From contig JACKJE010000011.1 of the NCBI GenBank assembly GCA_020638135.1, positions 1-64,000 on the forward strand: a stretch of 64,000 nt of DNA, in the 5' to 3' direction. The translations under genes were made by a program, and so were the position numbers. The stretch comes from Methylobacteriaceae bacterium (GTDB taxonomy: Bacteria; Pseudomonadota; Alphaproteobacteria; Rhizobiales; Beijerinckiaceae). The notes under the pieces are model-generated. The model ran no database searches and had not been told where the DNA came from. It saw only the letters and a list, made by a program, of their open reading frames with translations. Each line of letters starts with the position of its first letter. Position 1 is the stretch's first letter. This document shows, piece by piece, positions 25,390-33,915 of the stretch.

Positions 25390-27624
25390 CTACTCGTCCG
25401 AACCGACCGCGCGGAAGCGGCGAGCCGCGCCTGAGCGACCGAGATCGGCGCGGCGGCCGTCGGCGGCGCGGAACAGCCGCTGCACGGCGCCGAGCGCCTC
25501 GTCGGTCTGGCGCGACAGCGAAGAGGGCGCGGTCACGACGAAACCGGCCGGGCCCTTGGCCGCGCCGGCGGGCGCGGCCTGCGCGACCGGCGTCGCGCTC
25601 GGCAGCGGCACGCCCGGCAGCGGCTTGGGCTCGAGCCCGCGATGGGCGAATTGCATGACGTCGTGCCAGGTCTGCGCCGGCAGCGAGCCGCCGGTCATGT
25701 TGGCCATGCCGGTGTCGTCGTCGTTGCCGTACCACACGCAGCCCGCGAGCACGGCGGTGAAACCGCAGAACCAGGCGTCCTTGTAACCGTTCGTCGTGCC
25801 GGTCTTGCCGCCCTGCGAGAAGCCGAGGCCGAGTTCGGAGCGCCGCCCGGTGCCAGCCTGCACGACCTGCGTCAGCATGCTGTCGAGCTCGGCGATCTTC
25901 TCTTCGGGGAAGACGCGCACGGGCTTCTGGCCGTCGTCGTCGTAGCGATAGATGACGTCGCCCTTGCTGTTGCGGATGTCGACCGCCGCATGCAGGAAGA
26001 CGCGCTTGCCGCCGTTGGCGAAGGCGGCGTAGGACGCCGAATGCTCGATCAGCGAGACCTCGTCGGCGCCGATCGGCATCGAGACGGTGTCGATCAGCGG
26101 CGCGGTGACGCCGAGCTTGCGCGCCGTGTCGACGATCTTGGCGCGACCTTCCTTGGCGGCCTGGTAGACGCCCTTCTTCTGGTCGCCGATCGCGATCGAC
26201 AGTTTGACCGCGACCGTGTTGAGCGAACGCGCCAGCGCATTGGTCAGCGGCAGCGAGCCCGCATAGCTGCCGCCGTAATTCTTCGGGCACCAATTGCCGA
26301 TGCAGACGGGCCCGTCGACGACGATCGTGCTCGGATTGAATTTCCCGCTGAGCAGCGCGGTGAGATAGACGTACGGCTTGAAGGACGAGCCGGGCTGACG
26401 CAGCGCGTCGGTCGCGCGGTTGAACTGGCTCGCGCCATAGTCGCGCCCGCCGACGATCGCGCGCACGGCGCCGGTGCCCGATTCCAGCACGACCATCGCC
26501 GATTGCTTGGCGTGATAGGCGCGGCCGTGTTCGCGCAACTGCTCCTCGATCACCTCGTCGGCTCTGGCTTGCACCTGGGAATCGAGCGCCGTGCGCACGG
26601 TCAGCACGCGGTCCGAACCGAGCTTGCCGTCGAGCGCCAGACGTTTCACTTCCTGGAACGCCCAGTCGAGATACCAGTCGGGCGAATCGACGCGTTCGCG
26701 CTCCACGGGCGTTGCGGGATTGCGCAGGGCCGTGAAGACCTGGCTCTGGGTCATGAAGCCCGCTTCGACGAGATTGTTCAGCACGTCGGCGGCGCGCGCG
26801 CGGGCGGCCGGCAGGTTGATGTGCGGCGCGAATTTCGTCGGCGCCTTGAACAGGCCCGCGAGCATCGCGGCTTCCGCGAGCGTGACGTCCTTGATCGATT
26901 TGCCGAAGTAGAATTCGGCGGCCGCCTGCACGCCGAACGTGCCGCCGCCCATATAGGCGCGGTCCAGATAGAGTTTCAGGATCTCGCGTTTCGACAGCCG
27001 CGCCTCCAGCCACATGGCCAGGAACACTTCGCGGATCTTGCGTTCGATCGAGCGCTCGTTGGACAGGAACAGGTTCTTGGCGAGCTGCTGCGTCAGGGTC
27101 GACCCGCCCTGAACCACGCCGCTCGCCCGCGCATTGGCGGTGAGCGCGCGCAGCGTGCCGATCGGGTCGACGCCCCAATGTTCGAAGAAACGGCGATCCT
27201 CGGTCGCCAGCACGGCCTTGATCAGATGGTCCGGCAGCTGGTCGAGCGCGATCGAATCGTCGTGCAATATGCCGCGCTTGCCGACTTCCTTGCCGTAGCG
27301 GTCGAGGAAAGTGACGGCGAGATCCTGCTTCTTCAGCCAGTCGTCCGAGGTTTCGCGAAAGGCGAGCTGGGCGAAGGTGAGCGCGACGAGGAGGCCGCCG
27401 AGCCCGAGCGTGAGCGTCTCGCATCCGAGCTCGACGCCGAGCCTCTTCAGCCCCGAGACGTGAAAGCGGTCCATGAAGGCGGCGAAAGACGCGAAATTGT
27501 CGCGCGTGCGCCGGCTGCTCTCGAAGAACCAGGAATCGACGAAGGAGTCGACCGCCAGCGCGGCGCGCCCCACGCGCTTGCGCAGGTTTGCGAAAATTCC
27601 GCCATCTTTTCCCTGGCGCCGCAA
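25390..27624 (-). CDS. Penicillin-binding protein 1A family, bifunctional transglycosylase/transpeptidase
   Basis: 744 residues. Class A PBPs polymerise lipid II and cross-link the glycan in the periplasm. After a cytoplasmic leader and one membrane helix (GLGGLLVALTFAQLAF, near residue 80), the GT51 domain shows AVLATEDRRFFEHWGVDPIG with the catalytic Glu, GGSTLTQQLAKNLFLSNERS and KIREVFLAMWLEARLSK. The transpeptidase has the nucleophile motif in QPGSSFKPYVYL (about 410), SLN in ARSLNTVAVKL (about 467) and KTGTTNG (about 608). The C-terminus is Ala/Arg-rich and disordered. The TTG start at 27624 has GGGAG nine bases upstream; no better start gives the leader. The paralogue (MrcA, PbpC or rhizobial PBP1 variant) is not resolved. 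Linked to DUF1214/DUF1254. Confidence 0.94.
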   Translation of the reverse strand: MRRQGKDGGIFANLRKRVGRAALAVDSFVDSWFFESSRRTRDNFASFAAFMDRFHVSGLKRLGVELGCETLTLGLGGLLVALTFAQLAFRETSDDWLKKQDLAVTFLDRYGKEVGKRGILHDDSIALDQLPDHLIKAVLATEDRRFFEHWGVDPIGTLRALTANARASGVVQGGSTLTQQLAKNLFLSNERSIERKIREVFLAMWLEARLSKREILKLYLDRAYMGGGTFGVQAAAEFYFGKSIKDVTLAEAAMLAGLFKAPTKFAPHINLPAARARAADVLNNLVEAGFMTQSQVFTALRNPATPVERERVDSPDWYLDWAFQEVKRLALDGKLGSDRVLTVRTALDSQVQARADEVIEEQLREHGRAYHAKQSAMVVLESGTGAVRAIVGGRDYGASQFNRATDALRQPGSSFKPYVYLTALLSGKFNPSTIVVDGPVCIGNWCPKNYGGSYAGSLPLTNALARSLNTVAVKLSIAIGDQKKGVYQAAKEGRAKIVDTARKLGVTAPLIDTVSMPIGADEVSLIEHSASYAAFANGGKRVFLHAAVDIRNSKGDVIYRYDDDGQKPVRVFPEEKIAELDSMLTQVVQAGTGRRSELGLGFSQGGKTGTTNGYKDAWFCGFTAVLAGCVWYGNDDDTGMANMTGGSLPAQTWHDVMQFAHRGLEPKPLPGVPLPSATPVAQAAPAGAAKGPAGFVVTAPSSLSRQTDEALGAVQRLFRAADGRRADLGRSGAARRFRAVGSDE

Positions 27625-27736
27625 CGTCCAAACTCCCGGTTAAGGCTTTCTAAACGACTTGACGCCGAGCGCAACGACGCGCATTGCGCGGAGCGTGCAA
27701 TCAAGCACAATTCGTGCCCTCGGGTTCGGCGCCAGA

Positions 27737-28261
27737 ATGACGCAAATGCGACGCAACAGCGGCAGGCAGGCCGCAACCCCGGAGCCCTTCTGGCGCAAGC
27801 CGCTCGGCGCGCTGACCCGCCGCGAGTGGGAGGCTTTGTGCGACGGCTGCGGCCGCTGCTGCCTCGTCAAGCTCGAGGACGAGGACACCGGGAAAATCCA
27901 TTTCACCGACGTCGCCTGCAAATTGTTCGACTCGGGGACCTGCCGCTGCCGCGACTACGCGCGCCGGGCCCGCAAGGTCCACGATTGCGTCAAGCTGACG
28001 CCGGAAAACGTCGAAACGATTGCCTGGCTGCCGCCCACCTGCGCCTATCGCCTGCGCCGCGAGGGCCGGGACCTGCCGGCCTGGCACCCGCTCGTCTCGG
28101 GCGATCCCGGAAGCGTGCGGCGCGCCGGCGTCTCCTGCCACGAAAAGGTCTCGGCCTTCGAGGAGGATGTCGCCATCGACGATCTGCCGGACTTCATCGT
28201 CTCCTGGCCGGGCAAATGGCCGAAGGGGGCGGGCAGGGCGCCGAAAGCGCGCAAGACGTGA
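27737..28261 (+). CDS. YcgN family cysteine-cluster protein (UPF0260)
   Basis: 174 residues. This family is defined by many cysteines predicted to hold a metal or iron-sulfur site. Seen: [20 protein letters not shown] (about 33-52), [60 protein letters not shown] and SCHEKV, then [15 protein letters not shown] at the end. In total nine or ten conserved cysteines. Cytoplasmic. The function is unknown; it is nearly universal in Rhizobiales. The ATG at 27737 is chosen because it precedes the conserved region closely. Divergent from the PBP gene. Confidence 0.92.
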   Translation: MTQMRRNSGRQAATPEPFWRKPLGALTRREWEALCDGCGRCCLVKLEDEDTGKIHFTDVACKLFDSGTCRCRDYARRARKVHDCVKLTPENVETIAWLPPTCAYRLRREGRDLPAWHPLVSGDPGSVRRAGVSCHEKVSAFEEDVAIDDLPDFIVSWPGKWPKGAGRAPKARKT

Positions 28262-28340
28262 CGCGTGCGGCGATGGGCGGCAGGCCATAAGCGTCGCTTT
28301 TCCCTGTATGATGCCCGGACATGACACGGAGGCCGAGACG

Positions 28341-28652
28341 ATGTTCAAAGCTTTGATTGCCGGCCTTGCCCTGTGCGGCGTGGCGGGCGTTGCGTTCGCC
28401 GAGCCGGCCGACGGGCGCAAGGTGGCGCAGGCCCAGTGCGCCGCCTGTCACGACGTCGGCGCCGGCGCGCCGGCGCGCCGTGAAGGGCCGAGCTTCGTCG
28501 AGATCGCCAAAATGCCCTCGACCACCGAACTGTCGCTCAAAGTGTTCCTGCGCTCCTCGCATCGGAACATGCCGAACCTGATTCTCGGCGCCGACGAGGT
28601 CGACGCGCTCGCCGCCTATATTCTCGAACTCGGCGGCAAGGGCCGCAGCTGA
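28341..28652 (+). CDS. Small periplasmic c-type cytochrome
   Basis: 103 residues. A signal peptide (MFKALIAGLALCGVAGVAFA) is followed by the haem c attachment motif in AQAQCAACHDVGAG (Cys-x-x-Cys-His at about 35-39), and an axial Met candidate in SSHRNMPNLILGADEV, with DALAAYILELG as the terminal helix. This is a short class I cytochrome fold. It needs the Ccm system, part of which lies at 53.9 kb. Its redox partner is not evident. Three bases separate its stop from the convergent TonB gene. Confidence 0.9.
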   Translation: MFKALIAGLALCGVAGVAFAEPADGRKVAQAQCAACHDVGAGAPARREGPSFVEIAKMPSTTELSLKVFLRSSHRNMPNLILGADEVDALAAYILELGGKGRS

Positions 28653-28655
28653 CCT

Positions 28656-29519
28656 TCAATCCCCGCCGAAGGCGATGGCCGCGCCGAAATTATGATCGGC
28701 GCCGGCCGGCGGCGGCGGGAACGGCGCCGAGCGCCGCACCATGTCGACCGCCTCGGCGTCGAGATCGGCATGGCCCGAGGGTCGGGCGAGCCAGACCGAT
28801 TCCAGCCCGCCCTGCGCGTCGACGCGAAATCCGACGATCGCCAGCGCCTTGGGGCGGGGACGCTCGGGGTCGATCATGTTGGCGGCGACCTTGCCGAGCA
28901 CCTTCGCGCGATAATTGTCGTTGGTCGGGTCCTGCGCTGGCCGCGGCCGCGCCGCCGCTGTCGTGGATTGCGGCGACAGGAATGTCGGCGTCGGTTCGAC
29001 GGGCGCGGGCTTTTCGACGCTCGCCAGCCCGCCGAACGGATTGACGGCGTTTTCGCGCGTCTCGTCCGGCCTGATCTCGTCCGGCTTGGCTTCTGGCGCG
29101 CGCGTCCGGGCGGCCTGGGGCAGGTCCGAGTCTTTCGGGCGCTCGACCACCTTGCCCTGCGGGGCGGTTTCTCCTTTGGGTCCAGCCTGTTGCGGCTGTC
29201 CTTCGGCAGGCTCGCGGGGCTGGTCGTCGCGCGGCTCGATCGCCGCTGGCGGGCCCGGCGGATTCTCCGCCTGTCGCATTTCGGCACGGTCGTTTGCTTC
29301 TTCGGCCGTCGCCATTTCCACGGGTATTTCCACGGCTGCGGTCGCGCCGGCCGTCCGATCGCCGAGTTCGCTCCAGGCGACGAGGCCGATCACGATCGCG
29401 TGCACGAGGATCGCGACGGCGAGGATGCCCGCGAAATAGGCAGGATTGCCGCGATCCCGCGCGCCCGAAGGCGCAACAAGCGGTTCGCTCTGATTGCTTT
29501 CGACGCTTGCGCTTAACAT
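28656..29519 (-). CDS. TonB-like energy transducer
   Basis: 287 residues. A single membrane helix at about 28-50 (AYFAGILAVAILVHAIVIGL), a long Pro/Glu/Ala-rich periplasmic spacer (residues 60-185) and a C-terminal TonB domain at about 200-285: YRAKVLGKVAANMIDPERPR, GFRVDAQGGLESVWLARPSG, DLDAEAVDMVRRSAPFPPPP. TonB carries proton-motive energy from ExbBD to outer-membrane receptors. No exbB, exbD or receptor gene is nearby, so the partner is unknown; TolA-like use is possible. The ATG at 29519 gives a short cytoplasmic N-terminus, as usual. Confidence 0.88.
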   Translation of the reverse strand: MLSASVESNQSEPLVAPSGARDRGNPAYFAGILAVAILVHAIVIGLVAWSELGDRTAGATAAVEIPVEMATAEEANDRAEMRQAENPPGPPAAIEPRDDQPREPAEGQPQQAGPKGETAPQGKVVERPKDSDLPQAARTRAPEAKPDEIRPDETRENAVNPFGGLASVEKPAPVEPTPTFLSPQSTTAAARPRPAQDPTNDNYRAKVLGKVAANMIDPERPRPKALAIVGFRVDAQGGLESVWLARPSGHADLDAEAVDMVRRSAPFPPPPAGADHNFGAAIAFGGD

Positions 29520-29684
29520 CCCAGGGTCGCGTGATTCTGCCCCAACGTCATGAATTCCAAGTCGCTTCGAGCGGTCGCCGACTGGTTAATTTCAATTAGT
29601 ATCCACGCGGTGAGCCTATTCACATCAACTTGAGACATTTCGCGTAGGTAGGCAGACACGGAAATCTCCAACGCGGAAACCGAC

Positions 29685-31776
29685 ATGCCCCGGCGTGGCC
29701 AATTCATCGATCTTCTCTCCACGACGGCGCACCTGTGTCGCGATCAGCGGGGCACGGCGTCGATCCTCTTTTCGATCATCGCCATTCCGACGCTGGCGCT
29801 GGTCGGCGCTTCGATCGAGTATAGCCGCGGCACCGACATGGTCTCGAAGGCGCAGGCCGCCGCGGACGCCGCCGTTCTGGCGGCCGGCGCGCAGGCCGGC
29901 GCCACCCAGGCGACCCGCCAGACCATCGCCAGCAACACCGCGAACGCCTATTTCGGCGCCGGCGCCGCCAAGCTCAACCTGACGATCACCGAAACCGACG
30001 TTTCGCCCGGTCTCTATCAGGTCACGGTCTCGGGAGCGATGCCCACCATCATTGCGAAGGCGCTGGGCAAGTCCTCGATGAATTTCAGCGTCACGTCGCG
30101 CGCCACGTCGAACAGCGTCTCCAATTCGAAGCCGCTGGAAATGGCGCTGGCGCTCGACAATACCGGCTCCATGTCCAACAACATGGCGGACCTGAAGTCC
30201 GCCGCAAAGACGCTGGTTGACACGGTGATGGGCGCCGGCGGCGGGGCCGCGCGCGTCAGCATCGTGCCCTATGTCGCCGTGGTCAATCCCGGCCTGACCG
30301 ACGAGACAAACGTCACCGCCTATATCGACACGAACAGCGCCAACCCGTTCAACGGCATCTGGCAGCGCGGCGCGTGGGTCAGCTGGGGGCTTTCGTCCTG
30401 CACGATTCCGAACTGGGGCTCGGGCGGCGGCGGCTCCGGGGGCGCGGGTTCGGGCGGTTCCGGCGATGCGCGCGACATTCTCGACATCCTGAAGCCGATC
30501 CGCAACCTCGCGCAGGAGCTGTTCGGCATCAAGGCGGCCTACGCGGACAGTACGCCCGCCACGAATGCGCCTTACTCGACCTACAGCTGGACGTCGCCCC
30601 AGTCCCACAAGACGTACAAGGTGCCGACGGGCTTCCAGACGGTCGGCAAGGACATCTGGGGCTATCTGTCGACCGGCGGTTGCGACTGGCTCGCCAATCC
30701 GGACACGGTCAGCCACTACGACCTCTACAAGCGCGTCCTGACGCCCGCGGGCCTGCCCGTGACCTGGAAGGGCTGCGTCGAGGCCCGCCTCAGCAAGTCC
30801 GAACAGCAATGGGTCAATTCCAACTGGGGCTGGGGCCTGTCGGCGAACAAGGACTTCGACATCAGCGAGGATGAGCCGACCCAGAGCGACAAGGCGTCGC
30901 TCTACGTGCCCTATTTCGCGCCCGATGAACCCGACTATTCGCCCTGGACCTGGAATGCGGTGAGCCCGGGCGCCTATTCGACCACGACGAAGGGGTTCCA
31001 CAACAATTACCTGGCTGACGGCTCGCTCGACAGCTCGTGGGGCTGGCACGCGCTCGATTCCAATCTGTGGTGGGGCGCAGGCTCGTTCTTGCTCAAGTAC
31101 AACAGCTCGACCAAGGCCGCGATCATCCAGGAGACCCCGGACGGCAATGGCTACACCTACGGCCCGAACATGGGCTGCCCCGACCCGATCCTGCGCCTGA
31201 CCAACGACAAGGCGGCGGTGACGCTCCAAGATCGACGGCCTGAAATACTGGCAAAGCGGCGGCACGATCATTTCCGAAGGCCTTGCCTGGGCCTGGCGTT
31301 CGCTGTCGCCGAACAAGCCCTACCAGGACGGCAAGGCCTACGGCACGACTGGCCTGCAGAAGGTGATCGTGCTGATGACCGACGGCGTCAACGAGCTGAT
31401 CGACAACGGCAACAATTCGGCCGGCTACAATACGGCCAACGTGTCGGACTATTCGGCCTATGGCTACCTCGGCGGCGCGCGTCTGTGGAGCACCAACAAC
31501 GTGCAGACCTACGCCAAGTTCAATACGTTGATGGACAATCGTCTGACCGCGGCCTGCACGGCGGCCAAGAACGCCGGCGTGATCATCTACACGGTCGTGT
31601 TCAATCATACCGGCTATCTGACGACGGCGCAGCAGACCGCGGCGCAGGATCTGTTGAAGAACTGCGCGAGCAAGACGACCTATTCCTATGTGGCGACGGA
31701 TTCCGCGTCCTTGCAGAGCGCCTTCTCCGCGATCGCGGTCTCCGCGACCTCGGGCACGCTGCGGCTGGTTCAGTAG
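29685..31776 (+). pseudogene. TadG-like pilus assembly / VWA-domain surface protein, one frameshift
   Basis: About 697 residues if one indel is repaired. The N-terminus is a TadE/G-like region: DQRGTASILFSIIAIPTLAL (prepilin-like helix, about 20-40) and EYSRGTDMVSKAQAAADAAVL. A von Willebrand A domain begins with EMALALDNTGSMSNNM (the metal-binding DxGSM variant, about 150), is interrupted by a long insert of about 330 residues rich in Trp, Ser, Gly and Tyr, and resumes with KVIVLMTDGVNELIDNG. A frameshift near 31222, probably one extra C, moves reading into KIDGLKYWQSGGTIISEGLA. The C-terminus has NCASKTTYSYVATDSASLQS. Proteins of this type are exported and may take part in adhesion with Flp pili; no tad operon is present here. 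A terminator follows. Confidence 0.87.
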
Positions 31777-31802
31777 GAAAACTTACGCGTCCCCCACCAA
31801 GG

Positions 31803-31830
31803 CGCCCCGGCCGGAAAGCCGGGGCGTTTT
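31803..31830 (+). terminator. Rho-independent terminator after the TadG-like gene
   Basis: A 9-base-pair stem CGCCCCGGC / GCCGGGGCG with a short loop, then TTTTCG. It isolates the GTA promoter from upstream transcription. Confidence 0.88.
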
Positions 31831-31884
31831 CGTTTGCGCGGGCGTGCCGGAAAGCGCGCGACATCGAAAATAAGATTTTTTTCC

Positions 31885-31913
31885 TTGACACCGTTGCGCT
31901 CGTCGGGTAGGGT
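31885..31913 (+). promoter_or_regulatory. Strong promoter candidate for the GTA cluster
   Basis: A perfect TTGACA (31885-31890), exactly 17 bases and TAGGGT (31908-31913), preceded by a run of seven T. It lies 88 bases before the first GTA gene and after a terminator. No other promoter of this quality is seen within the cluster. Confidence 0.6.
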
Positions 31914-32000
31914 CCAGGCATTCTCCACATTTGCGCTCTGCGGCGGCGCGGCGACGAACGCCTCGCCGGCGCGCCGCCGCGCATTGCCGCCGCAGATCCC

Positions 32001-32564
32001 ATGGCCGCCAGCGACGCTTTTTCGCCCGAACAGATCGAACGCCTGAGGCGCCGTTACGAGGAGGGCGCCGAAACCATCGCCGCGATCGTCGCCGACGAGA
32101 ACGTGTCGGAAAAGAAGCTTTACGCGTTGCGACACGAATGCGGCTGGCGCGCGCGCAGCGCGACGCGGCCAAAGAACAAGCCGCGCAAGCGGCCGCAGCG
32201 CAAGATCGGCCCCGCCAGGAAGCCGGCGGCGCCGGACAGGCCGGAAAAGCCCGCGCGTCGCGCCGCGCCGCCGCCGCCCGGCGTCGTCGATATCGCCACA
32301 TTGATCGAACGCATTCGCAAGATGCTGGAAGGCGCGCTCGAATCCGCGCAGACGCGCGGCCCCGAAGCGGACCCGGATGAAACGGCGCGCCTGATGGCGA
32401 GCCTGACGCGCACGCTGCAGAGCCTGCGCGCGCTGGAAAAGGATACGACGCAGGATGAGCGACGGGACGACGGCGCCGACGCTCCCCCTCTCGATCTCGC
32501 CGAACTGCGCCGCGAACTTGCGCGACGGATTGATCGATTGCGCCAGGATCGGGAAGGCGCCTGA
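32001..32564 (+). CDS. GTA gene 1: putative small terminase-like protein
   Basis: 187 residues at the head of the GTA cluster, in the position of g1 of Rhodobacter capsulatus GTA (small terminase, which starts DNA packaging). The N-terminal 50 residues form a helix-turn-helix: PEQIERLRRRYEEGAETIAA, IVADENVSEKKLYALRHECG. A basic Pro/Lys/Arg linker follows, then helices (IATLIERIRKMLEGALESAQ; ARLMASLTRTLQSLRALEKD) suited to oligomerisation. Its end overlaps the large-subunit gene by 110 bases. The call depends on position and the helix-turn-helix, not on sequence identity to known terminases. The ATG at 32001 is favoured over codons at 31986. Confidence 0.65.
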   Translation: MAASDAFSPEQIERLRRRYEEGAETIAAIVADENVSEKKLYALRHECGWRARSATRPKNKPRKRPQRKIGPARKPAAPDRPEKPARRAAPPPPGVVDIATLIERIRKMLEGALESAQTRGPEADPDETARLMASLTRTLQSLRALEKDTTQDERRDDGADAPPLDLAELRRELARRIDRLRQDREGA

Positions 32565-33849
32565 GCTGTTCGCCGGCTTTTCGGCGCATGAACTCGAGGC
32601 CATCCTCTCCTTCTTCGATTTTCGCGCGCACAGCATGCAGATGCCGCCGGGCGCCGCGGCCAATGGCGCGCGCTGGCGTTCCTGGCTGTTCGTCGGCGGA
32701 CGTGGCGCGGGCAAGACGCGCGCCGGCGCCGAATGGGTGCGCGGCATGGCCGGAGGCTTCGTCGACTTCGCCGACATGCCGGTCGCGCGCATCGCGCTGA
32801 TCGGCGAGACCTGGGCCGACGCGCGCGACGTGATGGTGGAAGGCGTTTCGGGAATTCTCGCTGCGCACGGCAAGTGGGACCGCCCGCAATGGGAGGCCTC
32901 GCGCCGGCGTCTGACCTGGCGCAACGGCGCTATCGCGCAGGTGTTTTCGGCCGAAGATCCCGAAAGCCTGCGGGGCCCGCAATTCGACGCCGCCTGGTGC
33001 GATGAGGTCGCGAAATGGCGCCATGCGCAGGAGGTCTGGGACATGTTGCAATTCGGATTGCGGCTCGGCGAATGGCCGCGCGCCATGGTGACGACGACGC
33101 CGCGTCCGCTCGCGCTGTTGAAGAAGCTGATGGCCGATCCCGCCAACGCCGTGACGCGCGCCTCCATGCGCGCCAATGCCGAAAATCTCGCGCCGGGTTT
33201 CCTGCGCGCGATCGAGGAGAGATATGGCGGCACGCGGCTCGGCCGCCAGGAAATCGACGGCGCGATCGTCGAGGAACGCGCCGACGCGCTCTGGTCGCGC
33301 GAGATGATCGAACGCGCGCGCATTGCGGGCGCGCCGCCTCTCGCGCGCATCGTCGTCGCGGTCGATCCGCCGGCGGCCGCGCACAAGCGCGCCGACAAAT
33401 GCGGCATCGTCGCGGCGGGCCTCGATGCGGACGGGCTCGTTTATGTCTTGTCGGATGCGACGCTCGCCGCAGCGCGGCCCGCCGAATGGGCAGCGCGCGC
33501 CGTTGCGCTCTATCACGACTTGCAGGCCGACGCGCTCGTCGTCGAGGTCAACCAGGGCGGCGACATGGTGGCGAGCGTCATCGCCCAGGCGGATAGTTCG
33601 GTTCCCGTGACCAAGGTGCGCGCGACCCGCGGCAAATATCTGCGCGCCGCGCCGGTCGCGCTGCTCTACGAACAGAACCGCGTGCGCCATGTCGGCGCCT
33701 TTCCGGAGCTCGAAGACGAAATGTGTTCGCTCGGGCCGGATGGTTTGCTGAACGGCGCGAGCCCCGATCGTCTCGACGCGCTCGTCTGGGCGATCACGCA
33801 TTTGGCGCTCGACGGCAAACGCGCGACGCCGAGGGTGCGTAGGTTGTGA
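32455..33849 (+). CDS. GTA gene 2: terminase large subunit
   Basis: 464 residues. The packaging motor: an ATPase that pumps DNA into the head and a nuclease that cuts it. Walker A is FVGGRGAGKTRAGAEWV (about residues 79-95), with VARIALIGETWADARDVMVE, the Walker B-like region SLRGPQFDAAWCDEVAKW and the coupling motif MVTTTPRPLALLKKL. The C-terminal RNase H-like nuclease has IVVAVDPPAAAHKRADKCGI, ALVVEVNQGGDMVASVI and PDRLDALVWAITHLAL, supplying the acidic residues. The length is typical for GTA terminases. The ATG at 32455 lies within gene 1; no later ATG keeps the conserved N-terminal helix, so the overlap is probably real. Confidence 0.95.
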   Translation: MSDGTTAPTLPLSISPNCAANLRDGLIDCARIGKAPELFAGFSAHELEAILSFFDFRAHSMQMPPGAAANGARWRSWLFVGGRGAGKTRAGAEWVRGMAGGFVDFADMPVARIALIGETWADARDVMVEGVSGILAAHGKWDRPQWEASRRRLTWRNGAIAQVFSAEDPESLRGPQFDAAWCDEVAKWRHAQEVWDMLQFGLRLGEWPRAMVTTTPRPLALLKKLMADPANAVTRASMRANAENLAPGFLRAIEERYGGTRLGRQEIDGAIVEERADALWSREMIERARIAGAPPLARIVVAVDPPAAAHKRADKCGIVAAGLDADGLVYVLSDATLAAARPAEWAARAVALYHDLQADALVVEVNQGGDMVASVIAQADSSVPVTKVRATRGKYLRAAPVALLYEQNRVRHVGAFPELEDEMCSLGPDGLLNGASPDRLDALVWAITHLALDGKRATPRVRRL

Positions 33850-33863
33850 ATTTCCCCGCCCTC

Positions 33864-33888
33864 CCTTCTCCCGCGAAGCGGGAGAAGG
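33864..33888. repeat. Rhizobial-type intergenic hairpin
   Basis: A perfect 11-base-pair palindrome, CCTTCTCCCGC and GCGGGAGAAGG with a GAA loop, between the terminase and portal genes. This hairpin core is a frequent dispersed intergenic element in Rhizobiales. There is no T run. Confidence 0.75.
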
Positions 33889-33915
33889 ACGACGACATCA
33901 AACAAGAGAACCCGC

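Noticed and set aside
24200..27631. A 1143-residue minus-strand frame running across the PBP gene, DUF1214 and DUF1254
   Set aside because: Only its last 187 residues are real (DUF1254, own GTG start). The rest is an Arg-rich reading of the PBP and DUF1214 genes in the wrong frame.
27640..27654. TTAA-N7-TAAA upstream of the PBP gene as a CtrA box
   Set aside because: One half-site deviates and there is no supporting context; chance is a fair explanation.
29586..29600. TTAA-N7-TAGT between tonB and the TadG-like gene as a CtrA box
   Set aside because: The second half-site is too far from consensus.
29625..31316. A 563-residue minus-strand frame opposite the TadG-like gene
   Set aside because: No recognisable domain; the plus strand encodes a clear VWA protein.
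31783..33801. Two minus-strand frames of more than 500 residues opposite the terminase genes
   Set aside because: Arg/Ala-rich shadows; the plus strand has Walker and nuclease motifs.
33864..33888. The hairpin between terminase and portal as a terminator
   Set aside because: No T run follows, it lies inside an operon, and it matches a common rhizobial intergenic repeat.
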